DNA of 64,000 nt from Chloroflexi bacterium TSY (GTDB lineage: Bacteria > Chloroflexota > Anaerolineae > Caldilineales > Caldilineaceae), in contig JAHBNG010000009.1 of the NCBI GenBank assembly GCA_019217005.1, positions 1-64,000 on the forward strand, read 5' to 3'. Below, one piece after another: positions 31,222 to 42,323 of the stretch. The notes under the pieces are model-generated. The model ran no database searches. It was not told the origin of the DNA and saw nothing but the letters and a program-made list of their open reading frames with translations. Position numbers and translations under genes: made by a program. The first letter of the stretch is position 1. Every line of letters starts with the position of its first letter.

Positions 31222-34177
31222 TTTAGCCTTAAGTGGTTGGCTTGCAGATTAACCAAGGTCAGATTGGCGAGATTTCCTAGTCGAACTGGAATCCGCCCAC
31301 TTAATCGATTACCGTGTAGATGAAGCTCATTCAATCCAGATAGCTTGTCCAATTCCGGCGGAACGGATCCATTCAATTGGTTAGTTGGTAAAGCCAATCT
31401 TGTTATAGTATTGCCAGTGCAAGTGATGCCCAACCAACTGCACGGCGCATTCGTCTGCAACCATCCCGTATTGTTTGACCAGTTGGGACCATCTGTGCTG
31501 CCGTAGAGGGCAGTCAGGGCCTCGCATTCTGCTTGAGAAATTTCGGTGACGTTCGTGCAGCTAAACACAAAATGCGTTGTAGCGCTGACTTCGGGGGTCC
31601 AGTCGCTTTGCAGATCAAGTCGGGTTTTGGTTGGAACAGGTAGCGTATGCGTGCGAATGACAAAATAGTAGGTCGTGTCTGGTGTCAGATCAGTTACTGT
31701 ATAAGTATCAATTGTTTTGTCCACCGTTTCGTCCAACTGCTGATAAGGACCGCCTTGTGATGTTGAAAACAATATCTGATAGCTACCCCCATTTGCCGTA
31801 TAGTCGATGGGTGTCCACATAAGGGTGACGCTATCAGTTGTCACAGCACTTACCTGGACGTTGGTTGGACGCACAGTTTGTGTTGAATACCAACCTTCGC
31901 ATTTGTTGGTGAGAATCACGCGTAATTCTTCATCCAGGGTTTGGTGCAGCAGGTTGTAGCGCAAATCACAATAGTCCAAGGCGACGAAATTCTTGAATGA
32001 TAGTGGAACCTCGCCATGGAGTCGATTGGCATTTAGCCGGAGATCCTTCAAATTCGTGAGTCCACCCAACGCGGGTGGAATTATCCCGCTCAGGTCATTA
32101 AAATGCAGTATCAATTCAGTTAAATTAGGGAGAGCGCCTAATTCAGACGGAATCGTACCTGTCAATTCGTTTTGAAATAGCGAAATCTGTTTCAGTTGCT
32201 CAAAATTCCCTAGCCAAGTCGGAATTTCGCCACGCAATCGGTTGGCGCCAAGATTGAAAAATTTCAGGTTCGTCAGATTCTTCAAGTCTTCTGGAATCTT
32301 TCCGCTTAGTTGGCTGTTCCCCAGAGCAAGGATCTCAAGTTGGGCGAGATTTCCCAAATCCTTGGGGATCTCGCCTTCTAAATTGCTTTCATTGATCCAT
32401 ATTGCACGAAGATTCTTGAGAGCCCCCAACTCTTTAGGAATCGTTCCGCTCAATTGGTTTCGAGAGAGAGATAAATATTCTAAGCTGCCTAAATTGCCCA
32501 ATGTTGTCGGGATAGAGCCACTCAAACTATTCTCGTTTAATTCCAGAGTAGCAAGTCCGCTTAATTTCTCAAGTTCTGCCGGAATAGAACCGCTCAGACT
32601 ATTCTTGTTCAGAATCAAGGTAGCTATCTGATTGTTGGAACAGGTTATACCAAACCAATTGCAAGGTGTATCCGTCTGCAACCAACCAGTGTTGTCGATC
32701 CAGTCAAGACCATTTGTGCTGTTGTAAAGTGTGACCACGGCTTCACATTCAGCGACAGGAATTTCGGTAACGGTATTACAATCAAAGGGATCATCACAGG
32801 TGCGGCCACTTGTCATTAACTTGCCAGAACCAATCTTTGAGAGCCATACTTGAATGTCATTCTTCGGTGGAGCACAGACCTTTGTATTATGATAATGGAA
32901 TGTGAGAGTTTCAGGTGGAATGTTTAGTAAATCATCAGGCAATGGCCCACTTAAGGATGGATTATCATTAAAAAGTAGGTCAGTCAACATGGTCAGGTTG
33001 CGGAATTCTGATGGAATCTGACCACTCAATCGATTGTTTTGTAGCCCAAGAAATTTTAGCTGCTGTAACGCACCTAATTCTGATGGAATTGGACCGTCGA
33101 AGTTGTTGAAGCTTAGAAGTAAATGAGTTAGCTTCAAGAGTCTCCCAATCTCGGTGGGAATGGGGCCATCAAACTGGTTGGCACTCAGCCTGAGTTCAGT
33201 CAAGTTGGGTAGGTCAAATAAGGCTGGGGGGGATTGGACTCGTGAGCTGATTGACGTGGAGGTTGAGATCTCTAAGGTTCGCTAAATTCGCGAACTCTGC
33301 TGGAATAGGGCCAGAAAGTTCATTGGCATGCAAATTAAGATTGGTTGCATTTTGGAGATTGCCCAACTCAGGGGGAAGTTGGCCATTTAAACGATTTCTC
33401 TGTAGACTCAACCATTGCAGATTTTGGAGATTGCCCAGTTCAGCAGGAATCGGGCCTGTCAAGTTGTTGGAATGCAGGGCCAGACCGGTCAACTCAAGGA
33501 GATTGCCCAGTTCGCTGGGAATCGAACCACTCAAGGAATTGCTCGTTAGATCAAGAGATTCTAATTGCGAGAGGTTTCCTAACTGTGGCGGAATGGAGCC
33601 GTTTAGATCGTTAAATGAGAGAGCCAGGGTTAGTAGCCTCATGAGACTGGCCAGTTCTGGCGGTATCGAACCGGTTAACTGATTCTCTCTTAACTCAAGG
33701 TTTGTGACGTTTCCGTTTTCGCAGGTGATACCATGCCAATCGCAGGGTCGGATTGTTTGCATCCATCCATTGTTGTCGGTCCAGTTGGGGCCATCTGTGC
33801 TGTTATACAGAGCAACCAAAGCCGTGCATTCATCGAATGAAATCTCGCTCACCGTCCCACAATCAAAGTTATCCTGTTGCGGGGGTCTCGCGATGGATTT
33901 CAATTCGCTGCTGAACCAGAGTCCAACGCTGCACACAAGAACTAGAATTAGCCTCCATCCTCTAATACTCATTGTCGCTCTCCTTTGGATCATCATTCAT
34001 ATGATAGCATTCCATACGTGGAAACTTAAGGGATCAGCCGAGTGCAACGCACGGCGATGGATCTGGCTGGTACGATGACCGTTCAGGATGCCGTGCAATG
34101 CACTATTCACATACATTTACATCTATGGACAGCATTCATTTGTTTCGCTGAAGACAGATAGGTTGATGAACATACTC

Positions 34178-35962
34178 TTAACGAGTGATCAGAGGAAGAT
34201 AGATTAACGACCTGTTATCGGGTGCGTCATTGTTATCCCCTTTATCTCGCTGATATTCGGCTGGTTCTTCCGAAAAGATTGTATCCGCACCATCATCGAC
34301 AACAATACTATCGCGGGTTCGTTGAAATCCATTTCCGTACTTGGCATTGCAACAGATCAGAGATACGTTGTCGCAATATTTGCCGCTACATTGGATCCCA
34401 GCTACGAATTGCCCTTCCTGACAAGACTCTCCTCGTTGCTCTTCAGAAATATAGGGTCGTGTACGACATTGGTTTAGATTCTCTAAGTATGGGCTGGAGA
34501 GCAATTCAAACGCAATGTTGTCACAATATTTGCCGCTGCATGCCAATCCGCTAAAAAATCTTGATGTTGAATAATAGGAGTTACGCGAAGATTCTTCTGA
34601 AAGCCATCCATACCATCCATATTTGGCTTGCTGATCTTCTGCTGTCATATAGGAGGCACAGAGTAGCCGTTTATTATCACAATATCTGCCAGTGCACTGG
34701 ATTCCCTTCATCGCATACCCATAGGCACACCACTGATAGCCCTTACCTTCTTCGGAAAATCGATCGGTGACATATGAATGAGGAAGCTGAGTCCCTGATG
34801 CGGTGTAACAAAAGTAGTTATCATTCCAAGAGGTGTTTGATGGCTCCTTAGGCTCACCGATTTGTATGCAGTTCATATCGTTGGGCTTCCCTGTAGAACT
34901 CCACTTGAAGGCATATTGTTGGGTCGTCCATTTGGGAAAACAGAGATAGTTATCATACCATGTATGCTTGTCAGGTTCACGTAATTCATGCCAATGAACA
35001 CAATCCATGCCAGAAATTGTGCCGTTGGTGCTCCAGCTCATACCGGCAATATCTGAACAGAGATAGTTGTTTCGCCAATCCTGCCAATTTGAATCCTTCC
35101 ACTCAATGACATTGACACAATGAAGTCCCGGCAATGGTGGATCGTATTTCAGAAAGCTGCCAATGCATCCTTGCCCAAAGTCAGAATTTTGACAGCCAAC
35201 AGGATATGGTGGTCCATCGGAGATCCAGCGAAACGTTAGCGTTGGCGTCGTCTCTTTGTCTTCCCGACAGTGATGTGGAATTTCATTTAGAATGTATCTG
35301 TTCGCTCGGTCGACCATTCGATAGACGGAGTTCTCGAGTGGGTTGCCACTACGCAAGTGCGCAACGATCTTTCCATATCGAGGCTCATTGAAAAGTGTCT
35401 TTAGATAGGGTACACCGTTTTGATCCTTGCGTGATTCACATTCGACATCGCCGAGCAGCGTAGCATTCGCGTCAGCCACATCTTTAAATATCCGATCAAT
35501 ATCAGCCTGACTTTCGCCCGCTTCTTCCATCACAGCCACAGTCAGAAAGACCAGTGTATTATAGGCCGATGCAACAGAATAGGCTTGACTCGCTCCCTCA
35601 TGGATGATGATTCCATGAAGTTTTGGTAAGACGACGGCCCGACTGCGAAAGATGAAATCGTGTATCAAAGCACTGTCTTTATTTTGAACGATTGTCAGGA
35701 ACACGTTCGTCAGTCCCGTCACCTCATAAGTCAGAGCTCTGGCATGGTATTCCTTCATCTCAGAAGTTATTTCGGTGATAGCATCCTCTAACAATTCCTC
35801 GGTGCTGGGCTTGAAGAAATCGGCTGCACCCTTATAGAAACTGTACGCCTTCGAAATGATAGACATGACCGACGGTGGTTCGGGTTCATCAGCAGAGGTC
35901 GACGCTGTTAGTGCAACAAAAAGGGTACTTGCGAGAAGTAGCGATAGCAACTTTTTCATCAT
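34178..35962 (-). CDS. Secreted Cys-rich repeat protein with YLPLITR tail
   Basis: A 594-aa protein. The ATG at 35962 follows GGAGA by 7 bases; upstream in-frame ATG codons lack a binding site. The signal peptide is KLLSLLLASTLFVALTAST. Residues ~20-190 are helical (STEELLEDAITEITSEMKEY). The C-terminal half has two repeat types. Three copies contain a W-x-(D/N)-N-Y-(L/F)-C core (WRNNYLC, WYDNYLC, WNDNYFC). Three more have G-(I/L)-x-C-(T/S)-G-(R/K)-YCDN (for example GIQCSGKYCDNVSLIC). The Cys pairs suggest disulfide-stabilised extracellular modules. It ends IYLPLITR. No catalytic motif is recognised. A conserved upstream box lies 40 bases before the start. Confidence 0.7.
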   Translation of the reverse strand: MMKKLLSLLLASTLFVALTASTSADEPEPPSVMSIISKAYSFYKGAADFFKPSTEELLEDAITEITSEMKEYHARALTYEVTGLTNVFLTIVQNKDSALIHDFIFRSRAVVLPKLHGIIIHEGASQAYSVASAYNTLVFLTVAVMEEAGESQADIDRIFKDVADANATLLGDVECESRKDQNGVPYLKTLFNEPRYGKIVAHLRSGNPLENSVYRMVDRANRYILNEIPHHCREDKETTPTLTFRWISDGPPYPVGCQNSDFGQGCIGSFLKYDPPLPGLHCVNVIEWKDSNWQDWRNNYLCSDIAGMSWSTNGTISGMDCVHWHELREPDKHTWYDNYLCFPKWTTQQYAFKWSSTGKPNDMNCIQIGEPKEPSNTSWNDNYFCYTASGTQLPHSYVTDRFSEEGKGYQWCAYGYAMKGIQCTGRYCDNKRLLCASYMTAEDQQAKYGWYGWLSEESSRNSYYSTSRFFSGLACSGKYCDNIAFELLSSPYLENLNQCRTRPYISEEQRGESCQEGQFVAGIQCSGKYCDNVSLICCNAKYGNGFQRTRDSIVVDDGADTIFSEEPAEYQRDKGDNNDAPDNRSLIYLPLITR

Positions 35963-36001
35963 TTTTCGTCTCCGTAAATGAATTGATTGTGAGGTGTATG
36001 C

Positions 36002-36040
36002 ATACACTTATAGGGATGCAGCAAAATCGGAATTTTGGCA
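36002..36040 (-). promoter_or_regulatory. Conserved upstream box, copy C
   Basis: Minus-strand GCCAAAATTCCGATTTTGC, then TGCATCCCTATAAGTG. It aligns by eye with copies A, B and D and lies 40 bases before the Cys-rich protein gene. Confidence 0.4.
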
Positions 36041-36202
36041 CATCGATCCAGCAATTTTTCAAAACATCAGCAATTTCTGTTCTTTGACTGACATGCAACC
36101 AATAAAAAAGTACCGCCCGTATGGCGGCACTCGATTCGACGACTGAACGACAGCAGAGAACTATACTCAAATCAAGTTGAAAAGCGGAATTTTGGAACTA
36201 GG

Positions 36203-36262
36203 GGTTCGGGACTGGGGACTCGGGATACTAGTCCCCGATCCCGAATCCCTGGTCCCTCTAAA
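36203..36262. repeat. GC-rich palindromic repeat of CGGGA/TCCCG words
   Basis: Runs of GGGTTCGGGACTGGGGACT and its near complement AGTCCCCGATCCCGAATCCC form a long imperfect hairpin around ACTAG, just beyond the stop of the large LRR gene. It could act as a terminator or be an interspersed repeat. Confidence 0.6.
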
Positions 36263-36291
36263 ACTCCGGATCTCCAGTTGCTCCCAATATA

Positions 36292-39200
36292 TTATCTTCT
36301 GACAAGGGGCAAGTAAACTGAATTTTGCCCAACAGCAAGTTCGATCGTTGCAGTATCGCGATTGCCGTCGCTATCGGTCGCAGTGAAAAAATAGGTGTAA
36401 GAACCTGCTGGAAGTCCATTGGGGATCAGGAGAGATTTGCTATTGGTCGTTGTCCCATCTGGATCGGTCCATGATAAGCTGTCCGCGGGGAGACTTCCAT
36501 CTTCTGGGTCTGTGGCAGCGCCAGAGAGGACGATCAGCTGATTCGGTCGCACCGACATAAAGTCTCCATCATAAATCCAAACTCTCGGTGGCTTCCGCTC
36601 AACCGCGCCAATGGCGACAGTTTCTCGGGTGACCGCTGTCGTGTCATTGGCGACGACTTCGATGATACTGTTGTTGCTGCCAGGCAGTTGCGTTGTATCA
36701 AGCTCAAATCGATTGCCAGTCACATCAAGCGCGACCACTTGCCATGTATTGCCGTCGTCTGGGCTGTACCGGAGATTGATGGTGGTAGATGGTCCTGCTT
36801 GAAGATCCCATTGGATAGTACGTTTCGGGGTGCCGATACCACTTGGTTTTGATGCAGACAGACGTGGCTCTGGACTCGCCGTCAGCGTATCGAGAATCAT
36901 ATCACCCTTTGAGAGCCGAATCGCGGCCAAATCGGCAATACGCGGGACAAAGAAGCTAAACCCTTGCACTGACCGTACGCCTTCATGAATGTCCAAGCGT
37001 GCTGGAGTGAAGAGATAGCTGACTTGCTCCGCCCCTGCGCTGTTTAACAAGGCAATCTTATATTCCCCGTTCCCAGGCTCACTAACCACATCACTTGTGG
37101 TGACGGGGAGCGCATGATCTAAAGAACCGCTCGTACCATTGTCTGCAACAAACCCAGAGACGAGCAGTGCGTCCTGCGCCACGTGCGCACTTGCACGGAC
37201 TTGATGCTGACGGGCACTTTCGCTCAACACACCAAGCATCCGACGATAGTGATAGTCTGACACCCATTCTGGGATGCAATAGCTCATAAAGTCGCGCGTC
37301 GTATCAGCAACGACTTGTCGTGTTGCAATGTTCATACCGAGATGACCAATATAGCCATTCTCATATGGATAGTCTTTATCAATGCTCTCCGGATCGGGAC
37401 CACCACAATCTACGTGCATCAATCCGAGATTGTGTCCAATTTTATGGGCCGCGATCGAGACGTTGTTGCTGAGCCCCATCCCTGTCGTTCCTGGCTCATA
37501 GGCGAGTCCGCCATAGTGGCGAGCTTCGGGCGGCAGCACCGCATAGTACTTGGGCATAGAGTACTTGTCGTAAAGGAGTTCGGTTGGATGCTCTTGCTTT
37601 CGAATCTCGCCAATTTCTCTCAGGAGCGTTTCCCACCCCAACGCCGAATCCAGGTCGCCGGTAAAGGGATGCGTGACGTGCAGGGTCATGTCTATGTCGG
37701 GGATGGGATAGATGTCTTGCAGCATCCCAAGTCCCATGCGGTTGGAACCAGTTAGATCTGGCGTGAAGATCTCGCCCTGTCCATTTTTCTGGTAGGCCAC
37801 TGGAATCACCACGATCGGTAAAGGTGGTACATTGTGGAATGAATGAGTATAGTCTTGGCTGCGGTTATCGGCATTAGACGATTCTTGGACTGCACCATCA
37901 GGATTCACGACCGCCCAGAGCGTCAGGTCACCTGCGGAAAGCCACTCATCCGGCAGTAAGAAGTTGAGCGTATGTGCCATATTCTCTCGCTGCGTCGACA
38001 AGGGTGCGACGATAGTGCCACCAGCGTTGAAGGGGGTGATAGGAGAGTCGTCAGTCAGTTCTGTGCCGTTGCGGCTGGCGTGGAGATGTGCTGTCACGCC
38101 GGAGACCGGATCATCACTCTCTTGCACGCCAACCGTGACGCGGGCAATGGTTGGGCGATTGGCAACCATTTGGACGCGTTCGCTGGAGCCAGTTGTTTGG
38201 ATGGCTTGGGTGAGTTCGATGTTGGTGATGGTTAGGTTGAGGCCAGACGGCGGGGGACATGGTTCATATTCTTTCGGTTGTAGGTCTGATAGCTGGCTAG
38301 CCCATGCTCCGAGATCGGTTGGTATACATAAGTCAGTATTGTTGATGAAGAGAGAAAGTTGTTGTGGTGGGATCATGGTTAAACTTATCGGAAGTGAGCC
38401 TGTTAGTTCAACATTATCACCCAGATCGAGCTCCTTCAATTTCTTTAAATTCCCAAACGTAGGTGGAACCATACCTCGGAGCTGATTATTGTCCAATTCG
38501 AGCTCTTCCAAGTTTTCTAAGTCACCGAGTGTGCTAGGAATCTCTCCGGTTAAATCGTTTTCAAAAAGTCGAAGCGACTTTAAGGCACGTAATGTTACTA
38601 TCTGCGGAGGAATGGATTCACTCAATTGGTTGAAGTATAGGGTGAGTTCTGTGAGATTCTCTAGTTGATCTAGCTCAGGGGGAATAGGTCCCGTAAGCAG
38701 GTTAGTTGCCAAATGGAGTCGCTCAAGCTTCTTAGCATTGCCCAATTGAGGAGGGATAAGCCCGGTAAGTTTGTTGTTTGCAAGGGAAAGTAGTTTGAGT
38801 TCGCTCAAATTCCCAAGCTGTGTCGGGATTATTCCAGCCAATTGATTATTCGAAAGAGTTAAGCGGAGTAGCTCGGTTAGATCTCCTAGTTGTGATGGCA
38901 AGGTTCCACTGAGCTGATTGTTATTCAACGTCAGTTCTCTAATCTGGTTTGCTTGACACGTAACGCCAAACCAACTACATGGCGTATTTGTTTGGAGCCA
39001 GCCTGTATTATTGGTCCACTTGGAGCCATCTGTGCTATTGTATAGTTCCTCTAGGGCTTGGCATTCGGTGATAGGGATTTCAGTTACGTCAGAACACTGA
39101 AACGGGCAGGGTTTGCCTGAACTTTGTACGTCTGGGATGTTTGCAATCCATGTGTCAAGTTCGGGTGATATGCATAGATCTGTGTTTTGAAACCAGAATT

Positions 39201-41985
39201 TCGTCAATTCAGTGAGGTTTTCTAGAGTTAGTGGAATTGGTCCACTTAGTTGACTGCTATGAACTGTAAGTGATTCCAGTTTCGTAAGAATCCCTAAATT
39301 CTCTGGAAGGCCTCCGTTCAGTTGATTAGAGGATAGACTGAGGTGGATTAAGTTGGTAAGTCCATTTAAATCTGGAATCTTACCAGTCAGCAGGTTCGAA
39401 TTCAAATATAGTATGCCCAGATTCGTAAGATTTCCCAATTCTTCAGGGATACTTCCGCTGAGTTGATTACTCTGCAGTTGAAGTTCTTGTAGATTGGAGA
39501 GATTTCCCAATTCTTCAGGGATACTTCCGCTCAAGAGATTGTTGTACAAAACGAGTTTTTGTAGTGCAGGGATACTTCCTAACGTTGATGGTATAGATCC
39601 ATTCAGTAGATTATCACTTAGATGCAATTCTGTTAGAGCCGTAAGGTCTCCCAATTCTACTGGTATCGATCCGGTGAGTTGATTCTTATGTAACTGAAGA
39701 CCTCGCAGCTTCCGAAGATCACCCAATGATGGCGGGATCTCCCCAGTCAGTTCATTTTGCGACAATCCAAGTTGGGTTAGGTTGATAAGGGTGGATAGCT
39801 CAGTCGGGATTTTGCCACTCAGTTGATTCGTTTTCAAAGAAAGTGCGCTTAAGTCTCTCAGGTTCCCTAATTCTGGTGGAATCTCTCCAGTTAGCGAGTT
39901 ATTATAGAGATAAAGTACGTTCAATTTCTGAAGATCCCCCAGTTGTCTTGGAATCTCGCCCCTCAATTGATTCCCATGTAACGTGAGGCGGAATACATGA
40001 TCTCCATTGCAATTCACCCCAAACCAGCTACAAGGCGTGTTTGTTTGCAACCATCCCGTATTGTCAGTCCAATTGGGGCCACCTGTGCTGTTATAGAGTT
40101 CCTCCAAGACTTTACACTCGTCTATGGGAATTTCGGTGACGTTGTTTGCAGTACAGAATTCGCACGTTTTGTGCGAACTTTGCGCATCTGGAATATTCGC
40201 AATCCATGTCTCAAGCTCTGTTGGTACACATAGATCTGTATTATTAAAGTAAAATTTCTCTATTTTGGTCAGTTTAATCAGGCAGGAGGGTAGGGAACCA
40301 CTCAGATTGGGATTATCATTCAACCATAGATCCACCAACTCCGTTAATTCACATAGCTCTGTCAAATTCGTCTCGCCCTGACTGTTTCCCTGAAGGAAGT
40401 TGCCATCGAGACGTAAGTTTGTAAGATTGACCAGTTTTCCTATACCGGACGGAATCGTGCCGGTCATCTGAGTACCAAACAACCACAGTTGGGTTAGCTT
40501 TGTGAGATTTTGCAATTCTGAAGGTATTTTGCCTGTCAGGGGGCTGGAATAGAGTCGCAACGTGTGTAAGTTGGTTAGGTTCCCTAGAGATTTTGGTATA
40601 GGGCCAGTCAACGACGTGGTGTGAATATTTAAAAACTCCAATTTGGTTAAATTGCCGAGTTCGATCGGAATCGTCCCGGTAAGGGCATTTTCCTCTAGAT
40701 CAAGACTTTTTAAGTCGGATAGGTGACCGAGCTCTGCTGGGAGAGAACCGTTCAAATTATTGTTTGGTAGCTGTAGGTAAATTACGTGATCGCCTGAGCA
40801 GGTCACACCGAACCAACTACAAGGTGTATTTGTTTGCAGCCAACCTTCATTTTTGTCCCAATTAGAGCCATCTGTACTGCCATAGAATGCAATAAGCGCA
40901 TTGCATTCGACAGATGTGATCTCCGTAACATCCATACAGAGATCTGGAATTGTCATAACACTTACTTCAGGGGTCCAGGCACTTTCCAGATCAAGCCGAG
41001 TTTTAGTTGGGACAGGAGGTGTATGTGTACGAACCACAAAATAGTAGGTTGTGTTTGGCGTAAGACCAGTTACTCTATAATTGTCAATCGTTTTGCCTAC
41101 TGTTTCGTCCAACTTCTGATAGGGACCACCTTGTGATGTTGAAAACAGTATCTGATACCCACCTCCATTTGCTGTATAGTTGATGGATGTCCATGTAAGG
41201 GTAACGCTATTGGGGGTAACAGTGCTTGTCTGCACATTGGTTGGACGCACAGTTTGTGTCGAGTACCAGCCTTCGCATTTGTTGGTGAGGATCACTCGTA
41301 ATTCTTCGTCTACGGTTTGGTGAAGCAGGTTGTACCGCAAATCACAATACTCTAAGTCAACGAAGTTCTTAAATGATAGTGGTACATCGCCATGGAGTCG
41401 ATTGGCATTTAGCCGCAGATCTTTTAGGTTCCGCAGTCCACCCAATGCAGGCGGGATTATGCCACTTAGGTCGTTAAAATGGAGCATCAGTTGGGTTAAG
41501 TTAGAAAGTGAACCTAATGCAGATGGAATCGTTCCCGTCAAGTTGTTCTCCGATAGTGAAATCTGTCTAAGTTGTCCAAAATTCCCAAGCCAATCCGGAA
41601 TATCACCATGCAAGTTATTGACACTGAGATTGAAATATTTCAGATTCGTCAGAGAGTTCATTTCCTCTGGAAATGAACCACTCAGCTGATTTCTCGATAG
41701 AACCAAGCTGGTTACAGTATTACCAGTGCAAGTGACACCAAACCAAGTACATGGCATATTCGTCTGTAGCCAATCTGTATTGTCAACCCAATTCGGACCA
41801 TCCGTACTGTTATATAGCGCCACCAATGCTTGACACTCCGCAACAGAAATCCCCACAACCGTATCACAGTCAAAACCTGTTTGGGGACTTGGCGCAGCAG
41901 AGACCATCGGCCAGTGGCTACTGAATAGGGCGACAAGAGAGATGATCAAAACGATTGTGAGATGAAGTGCATGATTTCGTTTCAT
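36292..41985 (-). CDS. Giant secreted LRR-FN3-metzincin-like protein; active-site Glu replaced by Lys
   Basis: An uninterrupted frame of 1,897 codons from the ATG at 41985, which gives a clean signal peptide (LHLTIVLIISLVALFSSHWP); ATGs at 42060 and 42138 are in frame. Four N-cap modules (ECQALVALYNSTDGPNW... WFGVTC) each introduce a block of plant-type LRRs (LTGxIPxxLGxLxxL), with an FN3 domain after the first. The C-terminal third has a CARDB-like segment and a metzincin-like domain with Met-turn DFMSYC. The zinc motif reads HKIGHNLGLMH instead of HExxHxxGxxH; the Lys codon AAA is at 37441-37443 (residue 1,515). All three His remain, so zinc may bind, but the general base is missing and proteolysis is unlikely. 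It ends VYLPLVRR. The disrupted neighbour at 27384 keeps the Glu. Likely a surface binding or adhesion protein. Confidence 0.85.
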   Translation of the reverse strand: MKRNHALHLTIVLIISLVALFSSHWPMVSAAPSPQTGFDCDTVVGISVAECQALVALYNSTDGPNWVDNTDWLQTNMPCTWFGVTCTGNTVTSLVLSRNQLSGSFPEEMNSLTNLKYFNLSVNNLHGDIPDWLGNFGQLRQISLSENNLTGTIPSALGSLSNLTQLMLHFNDLSGIIPPALGGLRNLKDLRLNANRLHGDVPLSFKNFVDLEYCDLRYNLLHQTVDEELRVILTNKCEGWYSTQTVRPTNVQTSTVTPNSVTLTWTSINYTANGGGYQILFSTSQGGPYQKLDETVGKTIDNYRVTGLTPNTTYYFVVRTHTPPVPTKTRLDLESAWTPEVSVMTIPDLCMDVTEITSVECNALIAFYGSTDGSNWDKNEGWLQTNTPCSWFGVTCSGDHVIYLQLPNNNLNGSLPAELGHLSDLKSLDLEENALTGTIPIELGNLTKLEFLNIHTTSLTGPIPKSLGNLTNLHTLRLYSSPLTGKIPSELQNLTKLTQLWLFGTQMTGTIPSGIGKLVNLTNLRLDGNFLQGNSQGETNLTELCELTELVDLWLNDNPNLSGSLPSCLIKLTKIEKFYFNNTDLCVPTELETWIANIPDAQSSHKTCEFCTANNVTEIPIDECKVLEELYNSTGGPNWTDNTGWLQTNTPCSWFGVNCNGDHVFRLTLHGNQLRGEIPRQLGDLQKLNVLYLYNNSLTGEIPPELGNLRDLSALSLKTNQLSGKIPTELSTLINLTQLGLSQNELTGEIPPSLGDLRKLRGLQLHKNQLTGSIPVELGDLTALTELHLSDNLLNGSIPSTLGSIPALQKLVLYNNLLSGSIPEELGNLSNLQELQLQSNQLSGSIPEELGNLTNLGILYLNSNLLTGKIPDLNGLTNLIHLSLSSNQLNGGLPENLGILTKLESLTVHSSQLSGPIPLTLENLTELTKFWFQNTDLCISPELDTWIANIPDVQSSGKPCPFQCSDVTEIPITECQALEELYNSTDGSKWTNNTGWLQTNTPCSWFGVTCQANQIRELTLNNNQLSGTLPSQLGDLTELLRLTLSNNQLAGIIPTQLGNLSELKLLSLANNKLTGLIPPQLGNAKKLERLHLATNLLTGPIPPELDQLENLTELTLYFNQLSESIPPQIVTLRALKSLRLFENDLTGEIPSTLGDLENLEELELDNNQLRGMVPPTFGNLKKLKELDLGDNVELTGSLPISLTMIPPQQLSLFINNTDLCIPTDLGAWASQLSDLQPKEYEPCPPPSGLNLTITNIELTQAIQTTGSSERVQMVANRPTIARVTVGVQESDDPVSGVTAHLHASRNGTELTDDSPITPFNAGGTIVAPLSTQRENMAHTLNFLLPDEWLSAGDLTLWAVVNPDGAVQESSNADNRSQDYTHSFHNVPPLPIVVIPVAYQKNGQGEIFTPDLTGSNRMGLGMLQDIYPIPDIDMTLHVTHPFTGDLDSALGWETLLREIGEIRKQEHPTELLYDKYSMPKYYAVLPPEARHYGGLAYEPGTTGMGLSNNVSIAAHKIGHNLGLMHVDCGGPDPESIDKDYPYENGYIGHLGMNIATRQVVADTTRDFMSYCIPEWVSDYHYRRMLGVLSESARQHQVRASAHVAQDALLVSGFVADNGTSGSLDHALPVTTSDVVSEPGNGEYKIALLNSAGAEQVSYLFTPARLDIHEGVRSVQGFSFFVPRIADLAAIRLSKGDMILDTLTASPEPRLSASKPSGIGTPKRTIQWDLQAGPSTTINLRYSPDDGNTWQVVALDVTGNRFELDTTQLPGSNNSIIEVVANDTTAVTRETVAIGAVERKPPRVWIYDGDFMSVRPNQLIVLSGAATDPEDGSLPADSLSWTDPDGTTTNSKSLLIPNGLPAGSYTYFFTATDSDGNRDTATIELAVGQNSVYLPLVRR

Positions 41986-42323
41986 GAGCGGTCTTACGGT
42001 GTCCTCCTGAGAAAAAAGGGATGAAATAAGTTCTTGCGTCAAACGAACTATGGCGTTCATGGATTGTTGTCCTCTCTGTAGATTGAATATTTTTTGTCCC
42101 TGTGGATTCGAATAGCGGTGAAAAAATCTCGTTGACAATCTTCAAATCTTCCGGGAAGACCGTGCTCTATACTGAGCCATGACGAGTAAGGGAGACGGCC
42201 TTTCCAGAAAAGGGGGCTTGGAACCACTCTCGTCAACCCTCTTCCTGGAAGTTCAGGTCCACTGGGGATCATAGACCCAAAACGATCACGAATTTCCAGA
42301 AAGATTTCCACACGGAATAAGTG

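Larger units (their letters stand above)
27384..33972 (-). pseudogene. Giant secreted LRR-FN3-metzincin protein, disrupted by frameshift and an ISAzo13-like element
   Basis: The gene starts at 33972 (AAGGAGA 7 bases upstream) with a signal peptide (WRLILVLVCSVGLWFSSEL). It has three modules of the form ECxALVALYNSTDGPNW...CDWHGITC, each followed by plant-type LRRs (LxxLxLxxNxLxGxIPxELG). One FN3 domain lies between modules (VTLMWTPIDYTANGGSYQIL). C-terminal to the LRRs comes a CARDB-like region, then a metzincin-type zinc protease with HEIGHALGLKH (Glu codon 28530-28532) and Met-turn DVMSYC. The last domain ends LFLPFITR. The frame breaks at a G7 run (33226-33232), and an IS at 29934-31221 splits an LRR. 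Without these it would have about 1,760 residues and matches the paralog at 36292. As it stands, the protease half has no signal peptide or start. Confidence 0.8.

Noticed and set aside
39494..41689. Plus-strand ORFs inside the LRR genes (for example 41330-41689)
   Set aside because: Their pseudo-repeats mirror the LRR codons on the opposite strand.
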